NCBI RefSeq assembly: GCF_000373645.1
Contig: NZ_KB892068.1
Location: 25,369-89,368 of the forward strand
Direction of reading: 5' to 3'
DNA length: 64,000 nucleotides
Source of the DNA: Streptomyces sp. ATexAB-D23
Lineage (GTDB): Bacteria > Actinomycetota > Actinomycetes > Streptomycetales > Streptomycetaceae
Of this stretch, positions 7,749-16,282 are shown piece after piece; within the stretch, counting starts at the first letter, position 1, and the number at the start of each line of letters is the position of its first letter. Under the pieces are notes generated by a model that saw only the letters and a program-made list of their open reading frames with translations, was not told the origin of the DNA and did not search any database. Made by a program: the position numbers and the translations under genes.

Positions 7749-9077
7749 TCAGCCGATCACCTTGTCGATCTGCTCCGTCGCCGCGTCCCACGCCTTGTCG
7801 GGCTTGGTTCCGCGCTGCTCCATGTTGTTGATCTGGGTGGAGATGGCTTCCTTGATGGCGGCGTCCTTCGGGCCGATGACGGCCTCGGGGATGGACTTGG
7901 CCTCGTCGGCGTAGATCTGCCCGATCGGGGCGTCGCTGAAGTACGGGAGCGTGGCGCCCTTCACGTCGGCCAGGTCGTACGCGCCCTTGTTGGACGGGAA
8001 GACACCGATCGCCTTGAAGACGGCGGCCTGCTGCTCGGGGGCGGTCAGCCACTTGACGAGCTTGCCGGCCTCCTCGACGTTCTTGCCCGACTTGGGCACG
8101 CCGAGGAACGATCCGCCCCAGTTGGCGGCGGCCGAACCCGGGGCGGTGGTGATGTCCCACTTGCCCTTGTTGGCGTCACCGGCGGCGATCGAGATCTGTC
8201 CGGCCATCCAGGCGGGGCAGACCACGGTGGCCACGGTGCTCTTGCGCAGAGCGGCCTTCCACGGGTCACCGAACTGGGCGAGGCCCTCGGTCAGGCCCTT
8301 GTCCGCGGCCTCGGCCGACAGGTTCCAGCCCTGCTTGACGCTGGGGCTGTCCTTGTAGATCGCCTTGCCGCTCTCGTCGTAGTACTGCTTCGGGTTCGAG
8401 CTGACCACGGCGTTGAACATCGCGCTGGCGGAGTCCATGAAGTACGTCTTCGCGGGCGCGTTCTTCTTGTACTCCTCACCGAGCTTGAGGTAGTCCTCCC
8501 AGCCGCCGGAGATCTTGGCGGCGACCTCCTTGCGGTCGGTCGGCAGGCCGGCCTTCTTGAAGAGCTCGGTGTTGTAGCAGAGCGACATCGGCCCGATGTC
8601 GGTACCCGCGCCGATCACCTTGCCGTCGGCCGTGGTGGCCTGCTTCGCCTTCCAGGACACCCACTCGTCGACGTCGATGACCTTGCTCAGGTCGGCGAAC
8701 TGGTCCGCCTTCGTGTCGACGAGCTCCTTGATGCGGCCGACCTCAAGACCCTGGACGTCGGCGAGACCACTGCCCGCGTTCAGCTGCTGGAGCAGCTTGG
8801 GGTAGTAGTCCTCCTCCTTGGCGGTGGTCTCTTCCTTCACCGTGATGTTCGGGTGCAGCTCGTGGTACTTCTCGAAGAGACCGGCTTCCTTGTAGCCGAA
8901 CTGGCCGAAGTCGGCGACGGTCAGCGTGATCTTCCCGTTCGCATCGGCGCCGGCACTGTCCGAGTCGTCCGAGTCGCTGCTGCAGCCGGTCAGCAACAGG
9001 GCCGTGGCTGTCAGGCCCGTGGTGGCCAGAACCGCGACTCTGCGGCTCCGACCGGCGGCGGTGCGGGTGATACGCAT
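7749..9077 (-). CDS. cebE: Sugar-binding lipoprotein, CebE type
   Basis: A 442-residue extracellular solute-binding protein (family 1). The signal peptide contains RSRR, a hydrophobic run and the lipobox LLTGC, with Cys32 the lipid-modified residue. The mature protein starts with an acidic Ser/Asp linker. The ATG at 9077 is chosen because it gives the signal peptide directly and has AAGGAG 8 nt upstream; an upstream start at 9221 would put 48 residues before it. It is the first gene of cebE-cebF-cebG-bglC and has a CebR operator 130 bp upstream. The expected ligand is a cello-oligosaccharide. Confidence 0.92.
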   Translation of the reverse strand: MRITRTAAGRSRRVAVLATTGLTATALLLTGCSSDSDDSDSAGADANGKITLTVADFGQFGYKEAGLFEKYHELHPNITVKEETTAKEEDYYPKLLQQLNAGSGLADVQGLEVGRIKELVDTKADQFADLSKVIDVDEWVSWKAKQATTADGKVIGAGTDIGPMSLCYNTELFKKAGLPTDRKEVAAKISGGWEDYLKLGEEYKKNAPAKTYFMDSASAMFNAVVSSNPKQYYDESGKAIYKDSPSVKQGWNLSAEAADKGLTEGLAQFGDPWKAALRKSTVATVVCPAWMAGQISIAAGDANKGKWDITTAPGSAAANWGGSFLGVPKSGKNVEEAGKLVKWLTAPEQQAAVFKAIGVFPSNKGAYDLADVKGATLPYFSDAPIGQIYADEAKSIPEAVIGPKDAAIKEAISTQINNMEQRGTKPDKAWDAATEQIDKVIG

Positions 9078-9206
9078 TCCACTACTCCTTGTTCCAGGGT
9101 GGGACTGGCTCACTGCGTGGCATACGCGCTGGTGAGTGCGGGTGCCGGGTGGGGTCGGGGGGAGGACACGGGCAGTGCCGTTCACGCGAGAAATCCTCGT
9201 GCGATG

Positions 9207-9220
9207 TGGGAGCGCTCCCA
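9207..9220. promoter_or_regulatory. CebR-type operator upstream of cebE
   Basis: A perfect TGGGAGCGCTCCCA palindrome 130 bp before the cebE start codon, in the expected place to control the operon promoter. Confidence 0.88.
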
Positions 9221-9665
9221 TGCGTCGATGTCGGAAGATTGCTGCCTGGGAGGGGTGGGTGTCAAGAGTTGAAGACGCTTCCGTTGCGCGAGCGTGTCCT
9301 GCAAGTCACGAGACCGTGTCCGGCCAAAGGCTTGCCAAAGCGGACCGGCACAATATGCGGAAGCCGGAGTTCCTGAATTCCCGCAGGTGGGAGGCGCGTT
9401 GGGGAGACGCAATGGAGCCGCGACCGAGGAAAACCGGCTGACCAGTCGGTTTTCCGGCATCCCCCGGAAACACTTTTCCAGGGCCCCGAACTCCCCCCGG
9501 GGGCCCGCCGGGAAGTGAACGGGGCACCGCGCGGAGAGGTCGCTGGAGCCCACTCACGCGTTCTTTGCCCGAACTCGATGTCCGAATGGTGGCGGACACG
9601 GGGCCTCCAGCGATGGCCGGATCCAAGTGGGCGCGGTGGCCGGAACGTTGTCCTACAGCGAGCGG
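9221..9665. other. Long intergenic region before the ceb operon
   Basis: This 445-bp gap holds no convincing gene. It has a dyad at 9428-9455 (9-bp arms GGAAAACCG/CGGTTTTCC, extendable to 12 bp), which may terminate the GntR gene transcribed from the right, and upstream control sequence for cebE. The dyad lies about 210 bp past the GntR stop codon, so the terminator role is uncertain. Confidence 0.45.
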
Positions 9666-10370
9666 TCAGGCGGTACGCAGACGGGCCAGGGTGTCTTCCA
9701 GCTCCTCCTGGGCCGCCCGCGCCGCCGAGTCCGCGTCGCCCGCCACGACCGCCGCGACCAGGGCCCGGTGGCCCGCGTGACCGTGCCGCGGGTCCTCCCG
9801 GCGCAGCCCGAGCAGCTCCACCAGGTCGATGAGCCCCTGCCGCAGCGCGGGCACGAACTCCGCGAACAGGTCGCTCAGCACCGGGTTGTGCGCGGCCGCC
9901 ACGACCGCCCGGTGCACGGCGATGTCCGCGTCCACGAAGCGGGCGTCGTCGGTGCCGGCGCCCGCCGCCAGCCGGGCGGTGAGCGCGGCGCCCAGGGCGG
10001 CCAGGTCCTCGTCGGTGCGGCGGCGCGCGGCCAGCCTGGCGGCCTGGACCTCGATCAGCATGCGCACCTCGTAGACGTCGGCGACCGAGGCCCGACGCAG
10101 CCGCACCGGCCAGTCCTCCACGGCGTGGTCGGCCACGACGAAGACGCCGGCGCCCTGCCGGGACCTGAGGAGGCCGAGCGTGGCGAGCGTACGCACCGCC
10201 TCGCGGACCGTGGAGCGGCCCACGCCCAGCTCCCGGGCGAGCGTGGTCTCGCCCGGGAGCTTCGTCCCGACCGGCCAGTGCCCCTCGGTGATTCGCGCGC
10301 GCAGATGACTGGTCGCCTGTTCGACGAGGGGGCTGGGGCGGAGCGGGCCGAGCGAGGACACGGGGTTCAC
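9666..10370 (-). CDS. GntR-family (FadR subfamily) regulator
   Basis: A 234-residue FadR-type GntR regulator. The winged helix spans about residues 12-80, with GETTLARELGVGRSTVREAV as the recognition region. The all-helical C-terminal FCD domain includes VDADIAVHRAVVAAAHN with metal/ligand-type His and Asp residues. The GTG start at 10370 is the first possible start after the divergent promoter. It is divergent from leuA, and a TCAG-N5-CTGA dyad at 10374-10386 lies between them over the likely leuA -35. The ligand is unknown; FadR-type proteins bind small organic acids, so an isopropylmalate- or keto-acid-type effector is only a guess. Confidence 0.85.
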   Translation of the reverse strand: MNPVSSLGPLRPSPLVEQATSHLRARITEGHWPVGTKLPGETTLARELGVGRSTVREAVRTLATLGLLRSRQGAGVFVVADHAVEDWPVRLRRASVADVYEVRMLIEVQAARLAARRRTDEDLAALGAALTARLAAGAGTDDARFVDADIAVHRAVVAAAHNPVLSDLFAEFVPALRQGLIDLVELLGLRREDPRHGHAGHRALVAAVVAGDADSAARAAQEELEDTLARLRTA

Positions 10371-10373
10371 CTG

Positions 10374-10408
10374 TCAGGTTGTCTGAGGGGTTGCGTTCTG
10401 GTTACTGT
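10374..10408 (+). promoter_or_regulatory. Putative leuA promoter with overlapping GntR-type operator
   Basis: A possible -35 TTGTCT (10379-10384) and -10 TACTGT (10403-10408) are 18 bp apart and would start RNA close to 10416. The dyad TCAG-N5-CTGA (10374-10386) overlaps the -35 and is 4 bp from the GntR gene start, a typical position for a FadR-type operator. Confidence 0.5.
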
Positions 10409-10415
10409 ACCGGTC

Positions 10416-10463
10416 ATGACGTACCGCGGTCTCCTTCTTCTCGGCTGCCGCGGCGGGGCCTGA
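10416..10463 (+). CDS. leuA leader peptide (four consecutive Leu codons)
   Basis: A 15-codon reading frame, MTYRGLLLLGCRGGA, with CTC CTT CTT CTC at codons 6-9 (10431-10442) and a TGA stop. It precedes the attenuator hairpin and leuA. Four adjacent Leu codons in front of a leucine biosynthesis gene are the hallmark of ribosome-mediated attenuation. The predicted transcription start is at or within a few bases of the ATG and there is no Shine-Dalgarno sequence, so the leader is probably translated as a leaderless message. Confidence 0.85.
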   Translation: MTYRGLLLLGCRGGA

Positions 10464-10491
10464 AGCGATCGGCACCCCGCCGCGGGGTGCC
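10424..10491 (+). promoter_or_regulatory. leuA transcription attenuator
   Basis: Region 1 CCGCGG (10424-10429) can pair with the self-complementary start of region 2 (10448-10453). Region 2, CCGCGGCGGGG (10448-10458), is perfectly complementary over 11 bases to region 3, CCCCGCCGCGG (10475-10485). Region 3 overlaps the 5' arm and loop of the terminator hairpin GGCACCCC-GCCGC-GGGGTGCC (10471-10491). Ribosome stalling at the Leu codons would cover region 1, freeing 2:3 (antiterminator) and allowing leuA transcription. The terminator has no U tract. Confidence 0.78.
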
Positions 10492-10536
10492 GTGCTGGGC
10501 CGGTCGCATCCGGCGATGCGAGAAGAGACACCGTTC

Positions 10537-12327
10537 ATGCCCGACTCCATGCCCGCGGCCACGTCCGACGCCCGGTCACCCCTGCACGGCTTCCCCACGA
10601 TCTGCACCCCCCGCGGCCCCGTGCCCGACGGGGCGCCCCGCTGGAACCCCCAGCGCTCCAGCTCCATGCCGTCACACCGCTACCGCTCCGCCTTCGACCG
10701 CGTCGAGATCCCGCTGACCGGCCGGAGCTGGCCGCAGGCCCGGATCGAACGGCCCCCGCTGTGGGTCCCCGTCGACCTCAGGGACGGCAACCAGGCGCTG
10801 GCGGAGCCCATGGACACCGCGCGCAAGCGGCGGATGTTCGATCTGCTGGTCGCGATGGGCTTCAAGGAGATCGAGATCGGCTACCCGTCCGCGAGCGGCA
10901 CCGACTTCGACTTCGTACGGCACCTGGCGACGAGCGGGGCGGTGCCCGACGACGTCACGGTGGTCGTCTTCACCCCCGCCCGGCCGGACCTGATCGAGCG
11001 GACCTTCGAGGCGGTCGCGGGCATGGACCGGGTCGTCGTCCACCTCTACATCGCGACCGCGCCCGTCTGGCGCGAGGTCGTCCTCGGCCGCGACCGGGCC
11101 GGGGTGCACGGCGTGGTACTGGAGGCCGCGCGGCAGATGGACCGGCTGGCGCGGGCCAGGCCCGGGGCCGACATCCGGTTCCAGTTCTCGCCCGAGGTCT
11201 TCATCCTGACCGAACCGGACTACGTCCTGGAGGTCTGCGACAGCCTGACCGAGCTGTGGGACGCCTCGCCGGACCGCCCGGTCGTCCACAACCTGCCGGC
11301 CACGGTGGAGATCGCCACCCCCAACGTGTACGCGGACCAGATCGAGTACATGCACCGCCATCTGGCCCGGCGCGGCGCGGTGATCCTCTCCGTCCACCCG
11401 CACAACGACCGGGGCACGGGCGTGGCCTGCGCGGAGCTGGCCGTGCTGGCGGGCGCCCAGCGGGTGGAGGGCTGCCTGTTCGGCAACGGGGAGCGCACCG
11501 GCAACGTCGACCTGGTCAACCTGGCGCTCAACCTGCACGCCCAGGGCGTCGACCCGATGATCGACTTCTCGGACATCGACGAGATCCGCCGCACGGTCGA
11601 GCACTGCAACCGGCTGCCGGTGCCGCCGCGCCATCCGTACGGCGGCGACCTGGTGTACACCGCGTTCTCCGGGACCCACCAGGACGCGATCAGCAAGGGC
11701 TTCGCCCACCGCGCGAGCGGCGACGCGAAGCTGTGGGAGGTGCCGTACCTGCCGATCGACCCGGCGGACGTGGGGCGTACGTACGAGGCGGTCATCCGGG
11801 TCAACTCGCAGTCGGGCAAGGGCGGCATCGCCCATCTGCTGCGCACCGGGCACGGGGTGGACCTGCCGGCCGGGATGCGGGCCGACTTCTCCCGTACGGT
11901 GCAGCGCGCGACCGACGCGAGCGGTCTGGAGGCCACCGGGGAGGACCTGTGGGACCTGTTCGAAGCGGCCTGCCTGGCCCCCGGGCGGGACGGGGCCGTC
12001 GCCCTGACGTCCTGGTCGGCGCAGACCGGGCCGGCCGGTGAGCACCGGTTCGTCTGCACGCTGCGGGTGGACGGCCGGGAGGCCGACCACGAGGGGACGG
12101 GCACCGGCACGGTCACCGCGTTCGCGGACGCGCTGGCGGCGGCCGGGGTGGAGGTGGCCGTCCTCGGTCTCACGGAGCAGGAACCGACGGGGCCGGACGG
12201 GGTGACCACGGCGTACGCGCAACTCCGGGTCGGCGGCGAGGAGAGCTGGGGCGCGGGCCGGGACGTCTCGGGCGTCGCCGCCTCGGTGGCGGCCGTGCTG
12301 TCGGCGGTGAACCGGGCGCGGGGGTAG
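10537..12327 (+). CDS. leuA: 2-Isopropylmalate synthase
   Basis: A 596-residue alpha-isopropylmalate synthase, which condenses acetyl-CoA with 2-ketoisovalerate in the first committed step of leucine synthesis. The actinobacterial long N-terminus is followed by the TIM barrel, with the metal-binding start DLRDGNQAL, HPHNDRGTG (metal-binding His residues) and GNGERTGNVDL. The C-terminal domain (about residues 470-596) is the LeuA regulatory domain that binds leucine for feedback inhibition. The ATG at 10537 follows AGAAGAG; an ATG at 10492 would lie directly after the attenuator stem. Regulation appears double: an attenuator in the leader and a GntR operator at the promoter. It is convergent with the chitinase. 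Confidence 0.93.
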   Translation: MPDSMPAATSDARSPLHGFPTICTPRGPVPDGAPRWNPQRSSSMPSHRYRSAFDRVEIPLTGRSWPQARIERPPLWVPVDLRDGNQALAEPMDTARKRRMFDLLVAMGFKEIEIGYPSASGTDFDFVRHLATSGAVPDDVTVVVFTPARPDLIERTFEAVAGMDRVVVHLYIATAPVWREVVLGRDRAGVHGVVLEAARQMDRLARARPGADIRFQFSPEVFILTEPDYVLEVCDSLTELWDASPDRPVVHNLPATVEIATPNVYADQIEYMHRHLARRGAVILSVHPHNDRGTGVACAELAVLAGAQRVEGCLFGNGERTGNVDLVNLALNLHAQGVDPMIDFSDIDEIRRTVEHCNRLPVPPRHPYGGDLVYTAFSGTHQDAISKGFAHRASGDAKLWEVPYLPIDPADVGRTYEAVIRVNSQSGKGGIAHLLRTGHGVDLPAGMRADFSRTVQRATDASGLEATGEDLWDLFEAACLAPGRDGAVALTSWSAQTGPAGEHRFVCTLRVDGREADHEGTGTGTVTAFADALAAAGVEVAVLGLTEQEPTGPDGVTTAYAQLRVGGEESWGAGRDVSGVAASVAAVLSAVNRARG

Positions 12328-12433
12328 CGGCCACCGGCGGACGAAGGGGGCGCACCCCGGCCGGGGGTGGGGGGAATGGGGACCGGCCGGGATGCGCGGG
12401 GGGAGATGGTTCGTGGGGTGACGGGGAGCGTGG

Positions 12434-13909
12434 TTACTCGTAGGCGGCGAACGCCTTCGTGAAGGCGAGGGGTTCCTGCGTGATGGAGCTGCACGTGGCG
12501 TCGGCGGCCGGCTTGGCGCCGCCCGCGCACTCCTTGTCCCGGGTGCCCGACCACATCGCGAGCCGGGCCAGCCCCTTCTCCCTGGCGAAGGCGACCAGCT
12601 GGGTGGCGTCCTCGACCTGGAAGACCTCGGTGCTGACGTCGTTCACCCCGATCATCGGGGTGACGGCGACGGCCTTCCACGCGTCCGCGTCGGAGAGCCC
12701 GAGCACGCCCTTGATCTGGGCCTGGGTGGCGGTGGCGGCCTGGACGGCGTACGTGCCCATGTCGCCGCTGTAGGCGGCGCCGTAGTCCATCGCCATGATG
12801 TTGACGGCCCCGACGTCCACGCCGTTCTTCTTCGCGTCGGCTACGAGGTCGACGCCGGGCTGGGTCAGGCCCTCGGGCATCACCGGCAGGGTGAAGGAGA
12901 CGTCCAGGCCGGGGTGGGACTTCTGGAGCTGGGCGATGGCCCGGGAGCGGCGGGTGTTGGCGGCGGCGTCGGGCAGCGCGCCGCCCTCGATGTCGAAGTC
13001 GACCTTGGTCAGCTCGTAGGTGTCGACGACCTTGCCGTAGGCGGTGGCCAGGTCGGCGGCCGAGGTGCAGTTCAGCGCCAGCTCGGAGCCGGCGGCGCCG
13101 CCGAAGGAGACCCGGACGTCGCCGCCCGCCGCGCGCAGGGCGCCGATCTGGGAGGCGACCTGGTCGTCGCCGAGGCCGGTGACCCCGCCCCAGAGCGGGG
13201 CGCAGCCGCCGCCGGAGGTGATGAAGGCGAGGTTGAACTCCTTCACCCCGGTCCTGGAGGCGGTGTCCAGCAGGTCGTACGCCGGGTGGAGCGAGGTGTC
13301 GACGTACGGGGCGAAGCGGGCGCCGCTCGCCGTGCCGCCGCCGTCGTCGGTCCTGGTGGGTGTGGGGGTCGGGGTGGGAGTGGGCTCGTCGGTGGGCTCG
13401 TCGGTGGGGGTGTCCGTGGGGGCGGAGGTCGCGGTCTCGGTGGGGCGGCCGCTGGGTTCGGGGGTCGCCCCGGTGTCGACGGAGCACTTCTCGCCGTCGA
13501 TGAGGCAGCCGGTGGGGTCGGCGGCCGTGCCGTCGGAGCTGGTGACGAAGCCGATGGTGACGGAGGCTCCGGCGGCGAGCTCCTTGTCCCAGTCGGCCGG
13601 CCCGACCGTGACGTGGCTGCCGCTGACGGTGTGCTCACCGTTCCACAGGGAGCTGAGCCTCGTGCCCGCCGGCAGGTCGAATTCGAGCGTCCAATCGCTC
13701 TTGGCCCGGTCGGTGTCGTTGGTGACGACGTACTGCCCGGTGTAGCCGCCGCTCCAGCCGCTGGTCCGGGTGTAGGCGGCCCCGACCGCCGCGGCCTGGG
13801 CCGTGCCGGTGAGGGCGAAGACCGTTCCGCCGATCACGGCCGCGGCGACGACGGCGCCGACCGCCTTCGTCCTGGTGCCCACCGTGCGCCGGTGCGTGCT
13901 GGTGCCCAT
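12434..13909 (-). CDS. Secreted GH18 chitinase with family 2 carbohydrate-binding module
   Basis: A 491-residue secreted enzyme. The signal peptide is about residues 1-40 (ending TAQA), a CBM2 domain spans about 41-148, and a Thr/Pro/Glu linker with TPTPTPTP follows (about 150-192). The GH18 barrel carries the catalytic signature VDFDIEGG, with Asp304, Asp306 and the acid Glu308. Proteins of this architecture cleave chitin outside the cell. The ATG at 13909 has CAGGAA upstream. The 180-bp upstream region shows no DasR box of the type seen at lpmP. The two-component pair immediately upstream may regulate it, by position only. Confidence 0.92.
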   Translation of the reverse strand: MGTSTHRRTVGTRTKAVGAVVAAAVIGGTVFALTGTAQAAAVGAAYTRTSGWSGGYTGQYVVTNDTDRAKSDWTLEFDLPAGTRLSSLWNGEHTVSGSHVTVGPADWDKELAAGASVTIGFVTSSDGTAADPTGCLIDGEKCSVDTGATPEPSGRPTETATSAPTDTPTDEPTDEPTPTPTPTPTRTDDGGGTASGARFAPYVDTSLHPAYDLLDTASRTGVKEFNLAFITSGGGCAPLWGGVTGLGDDQVASQIGALRAAGGDVRVSFGGAAGSELALNCTSAADLATAYGKVVDTYELTKVDFDIEGGALPDAAANTRRSRAIAQLQKSHPGLDVSFTLPVMPEGLTQPGVDLVADAKKNGVDVGAVNIMAMDYGAAYSGDMGTYAVQAATATQAQIKGVLGLSDADAWKAVAVTPMIGVNDVSTEVFQVEDATQLVAFAREKGLARLAMWSGTRDKECAGGAKPAADATCSSITQEPLAFTKAFAAYE

Positions 13910-14089
13910 CGCGTTCCTGCCTCGTCGTACGGAAGTGGGGATGCGGGAGCACGCTAGCGGCAGCGAAAGGGGCGAACGGGGTGATCCGGGCCCGAGTTGA
14001 TGTTCTTAGGGTTGGCTTAAGGGGCGCATCGGCCGCCCTAAAGGTTCGGACCGCCCGGCGCACGGAACAGCCCGGAACGCGCCCTGCGC

Positions 14090-15511
14090 TCAGGCCACGC
14101 CCTGGGTGCCGCGCCGCTTGGCCCCGCGCCGCTGCCGGCCGACCCGGTGGCCGCGCCCGCGCCGCTCGGGCCGCTGCCCGTCGAGCCCGATCCAGACCCG
14201 CACCTCGGTGCCGCCGAGCACCGAGCGGCCGATGCGCACGTCACCGCCGGTGGACTCGGCGACCCGGCGCACGATGTCCAGGCCGAGACCGGTGGAGCCC
14301 ACCTCGCCCCGGGCCCGGCCGCGCCCACTGCCGCCGCGCGCCAGGGCCGCCTTCGGGTCCGCGATGCCGCCCCCCGCGTCCGAGACGAGCACGATCACCG
14401 CGTCCCCGCTGTGGTGCACGTCGACCGCGAAGGCGGTGCCCTCCGGGGTGTGCCGGAAGACGTTGCCGAGCAACGCGTCGAGCGCGGCGGCCAGTTCGGC
14501 GCGGGCGACCGGGATGCGTACCGTGCGGTCCACCCCCGCGAGGCGCACCTCGCGGCCCTCGTCCTCGGCCAGCGCGGACCAGAAGGCCATCCGTTCGCGG
14601 ATCACCTCGCCGGCGTCGCAGCCGGCCCCGGGCCCGCCCGGCTGGGTCTGCGGTCGCTGTTCGCGGGCGGTCCTGATGATCGTGTCGACCTCGCGCTCCA
14701 GCTGTTCGACGGCCGCCCTGGTCTGCTCGGCGGCCGGGCCCTCGCCGAGGGACGCGGCGTTCAGCCGCAGGACGGTGAGCGGGGTGCGCAGCCGGTGCGA
14801 GAGGTCGGCGGCGAGTTCCCGCTCGTTGGCGAGGAGCTGGACGACCTGGTCGGCCATGGAGTTGAACGCGACGGCGGCGGAGCGCAGTTCGGCCGGGCCC
14901 TCCTCCGGGACCCGGGTGCCGAGCCGCCCCTCCCCCAGGTCGTGCGCGGCGCCCGCGAGGCGCCGGGCGGGCTCGACCATGCGGACGCCGAGGCGGTCGG
15001 CCACCGCGACCGAGCCGACGATCAGCGCGATGCCCACGCCCGCCAGCATCAGCCAGGCCGTGGCGACCCCGTGGGAGACCTCGTCGTCGGGGACGAAGAC
15101 CTCCACGACCGCGATGCCGCCGGAGCCCAGCGCGGTCGGCTGGAGCAGCACCGAACCGCCGGCCACCTCGGTGACGGCGGCGCGGCCCGAGGTGCTTACG
15201 GTCTCCAGGTCCTCGCGGGTGGCGCGCCCGCGGCCGATGTCCGCCGCGGCGCCGTCCGCCTCGCCGGAGGCCGGGATGTGGACGGCCATCCGGCCGGCCG
15301 CGCCCGGTTCGGTGGTGAGCACGGCCGTTTCGAGCTTGGTCCGGTCGGTGGTGATGGAGAGGGTGGGGCCGATCGTCGCGGCCTGGCGTTCGGCGTCGGT
15401 GAACGCGCGGTCGCGGGCCATCTCCCGGACGACGAGCCCCAGCGGCACGGCGAAGGCGATCACGACCATCGCGGTGACGGCCACGCAGACCTTGACCAGG
15501 GCCCATCTCAT
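14090..15511 (-). CDS. Two-component sensor histidine kinase
   Basis: A 473-residue membrane kinase. Two membrane segments (about 5-30 and 155-180) flank an extracytoplasmic domain, followed by HAMP, HisKA (LSHRLRTPLTVLRL, His239) and an HATPase domain with GNVFRH, DAGGGI and GSTGLGLDI boxes. A very basic C-terminal tail (RRGRGHRVGRQRRGAKRR) is unusual and could bind membrane lipids or nucleic acid. The ATG at 15511 overlaps the regulator's TGA by 4 bases, so the pair is translationally coupled. The signal is unknown. It is cotranscribed after the response regulator and directed towards the chitinase. Confidence 0.92.
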   Translation of the reverse strand: MRWALVKVCVAVTAMVVIAFAVPLGLVVREMARDRAFTDAERQAATIGPTLSITTDRTKLETAVLTTEPGAAGRMAVHIPASGEADGAAADIGRGRATREDLETVSTSGRAAVTEVAGGSVLLQPTALGSGGIAVVEVFVPDDEVSHGVATAWLMLAGVGIALIVGSVAVADRLGVRMVEPARRLAGAAHDLGEGRLGTRVPEEGPAELRSAAVAFNSMADQVVQLLANERELAADLSHRLRTPLTVLRLNAASLGEGPAAEQTRAAVEQLEREVDTIIRTAREQRPQTQPGGPGAGCDAGEVIRERMAFWSALAEDEGREVRLAGVDRTVRIPVARAELAAALDALLGNVFRHTPEGTAFAVDVHHSGDAVIVLVSDAGGGIADPKAALARGGSGRGRARGEVGSTGLGLDIVRRVAESTGGDVRIGRSVLGGTEVRVWIGLDGQRPERRGRGHRVGRQRRGAKRRGTQGVA

Positions 15512-16212
15512 GCGGGCCGCTCCGGGGCCGGTGGCTGGAGCTTCACGCCGACGCCGCGCAGGGTGTGCAGATAGCGGGGCCTGGCGGCCGTCTCGCCGAG
15601 TTTGCGGCGCAGCCACGAGAGGTGGACGTCGATGGTCTGGTCGTCGCCGTAGGACTGCTGCCACACCTCGGCGAGGAGTTCCTTGCGCGGGACGACGACG
15701 CCGGGGCGCCCGGCCAGGAAGGTGAGCAGGTCGAACTCGCGGCGGGTGAGGTCGAGTGCGGAGCCGTCGAGTTCGGCCTGCCGGCGCAGCGGATCGATGG
15801 CGAGGCCGCCGACCCGGATGACGCGCGGGGGCGGTGCCTCGCCGCCGGCGGACCGGGCGCGGCGCAGCACGGCGGCCATCCGGGCCGAGAGGTGTTCCAC
15901 GGAGAACGGCTTGGTGAGGTAGTCGTCGGCGCCGTCGTTGAGGAGCCGGACGATCTCGCTCTCGTCGTCGCGCGCGGTCGCGATGATGACGGGGACGTCG
16001 GTGATGCCGCGCAGCATCTTCAGGGCCTCGGAGCCGTCGAGATCGGGCAGTCCGAGGTCGAGTATGACCAGGTCGAAGCGGAAGTGGGCGACCTCGCGCA
16101 GGGCTTCGAGGGCGGTGCCGACACTCCGTACGGTGTGGGAGGCCTCCGTCAGGTGCCGGATGAGGGCGGATCGTACGAACTGGTCGTCCTCGACCACGAG
16201 CACACTGGGCAT
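15508..16212 (-). CDS. OmpR-family response regulator
   Basis: A 234-residue receiver plus winged-helix DNA-binding protein. Acidic D9/D10, phospho-acceptor Asp52 (VILDLGLPD) and Lys101 (LTKPF) form the phosphorylation site. The C-terminal winged helix contains RREFDLLTFLAG and DVHLSWLRRKL. The ATG at 16212 is the standard start; longer in-frame extensions upstream are Pro/Arg-rich and unlikely. It is the first gene of the pair with the kinase, and divergent by 70 bp from a secreted-protein gene that it may control. Targets are not evident from sequence. Confidence 0.94.
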   Translation of the reverse strand: MPSVLVVEDDQFVRSALIRHLTEASHTVRSVGTALEALREVAHFRFDLVILDLGLPDLDGSEALKMLRGITDVPVIIATARDDESEIVRLLNDGADDYLTKPFSVEHLSARMAAVLRRARSAGGEAPPPRVIRVGGLAIDPLRRQAELDGSALDLTRREFDLLTFLAGRPGVVVPRKELLAEVWQQSYGDDQTIDVHLSWLRRKLGETAARPRYLHTLRGVGVKLQPPAPERPA

Positions 16213-16282
16213 GGGCGGCACCGTACGCCATCGGGCCCGTGCGGGGGTGTCGGGTCTCCCGGGTTCGTGGTGCAGGATATTG

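Noticed and set aside
6267..9272. 1001-codon plus-strand open frame opposite cebE-cebG
   Set aside because: It is antisense to three well-supported transport genes, has a composition of Arg/Gly/Ala/Val typical of GC-rich shadows, and no family features.
9428..9455. Operator of the ceb operon
   Set aside because: The dyad GGAAAACCG/CGGTTTTCC is unlike the CebR box and lies over 200 bp from it; terminator of the GntR gene is a simpler reading.
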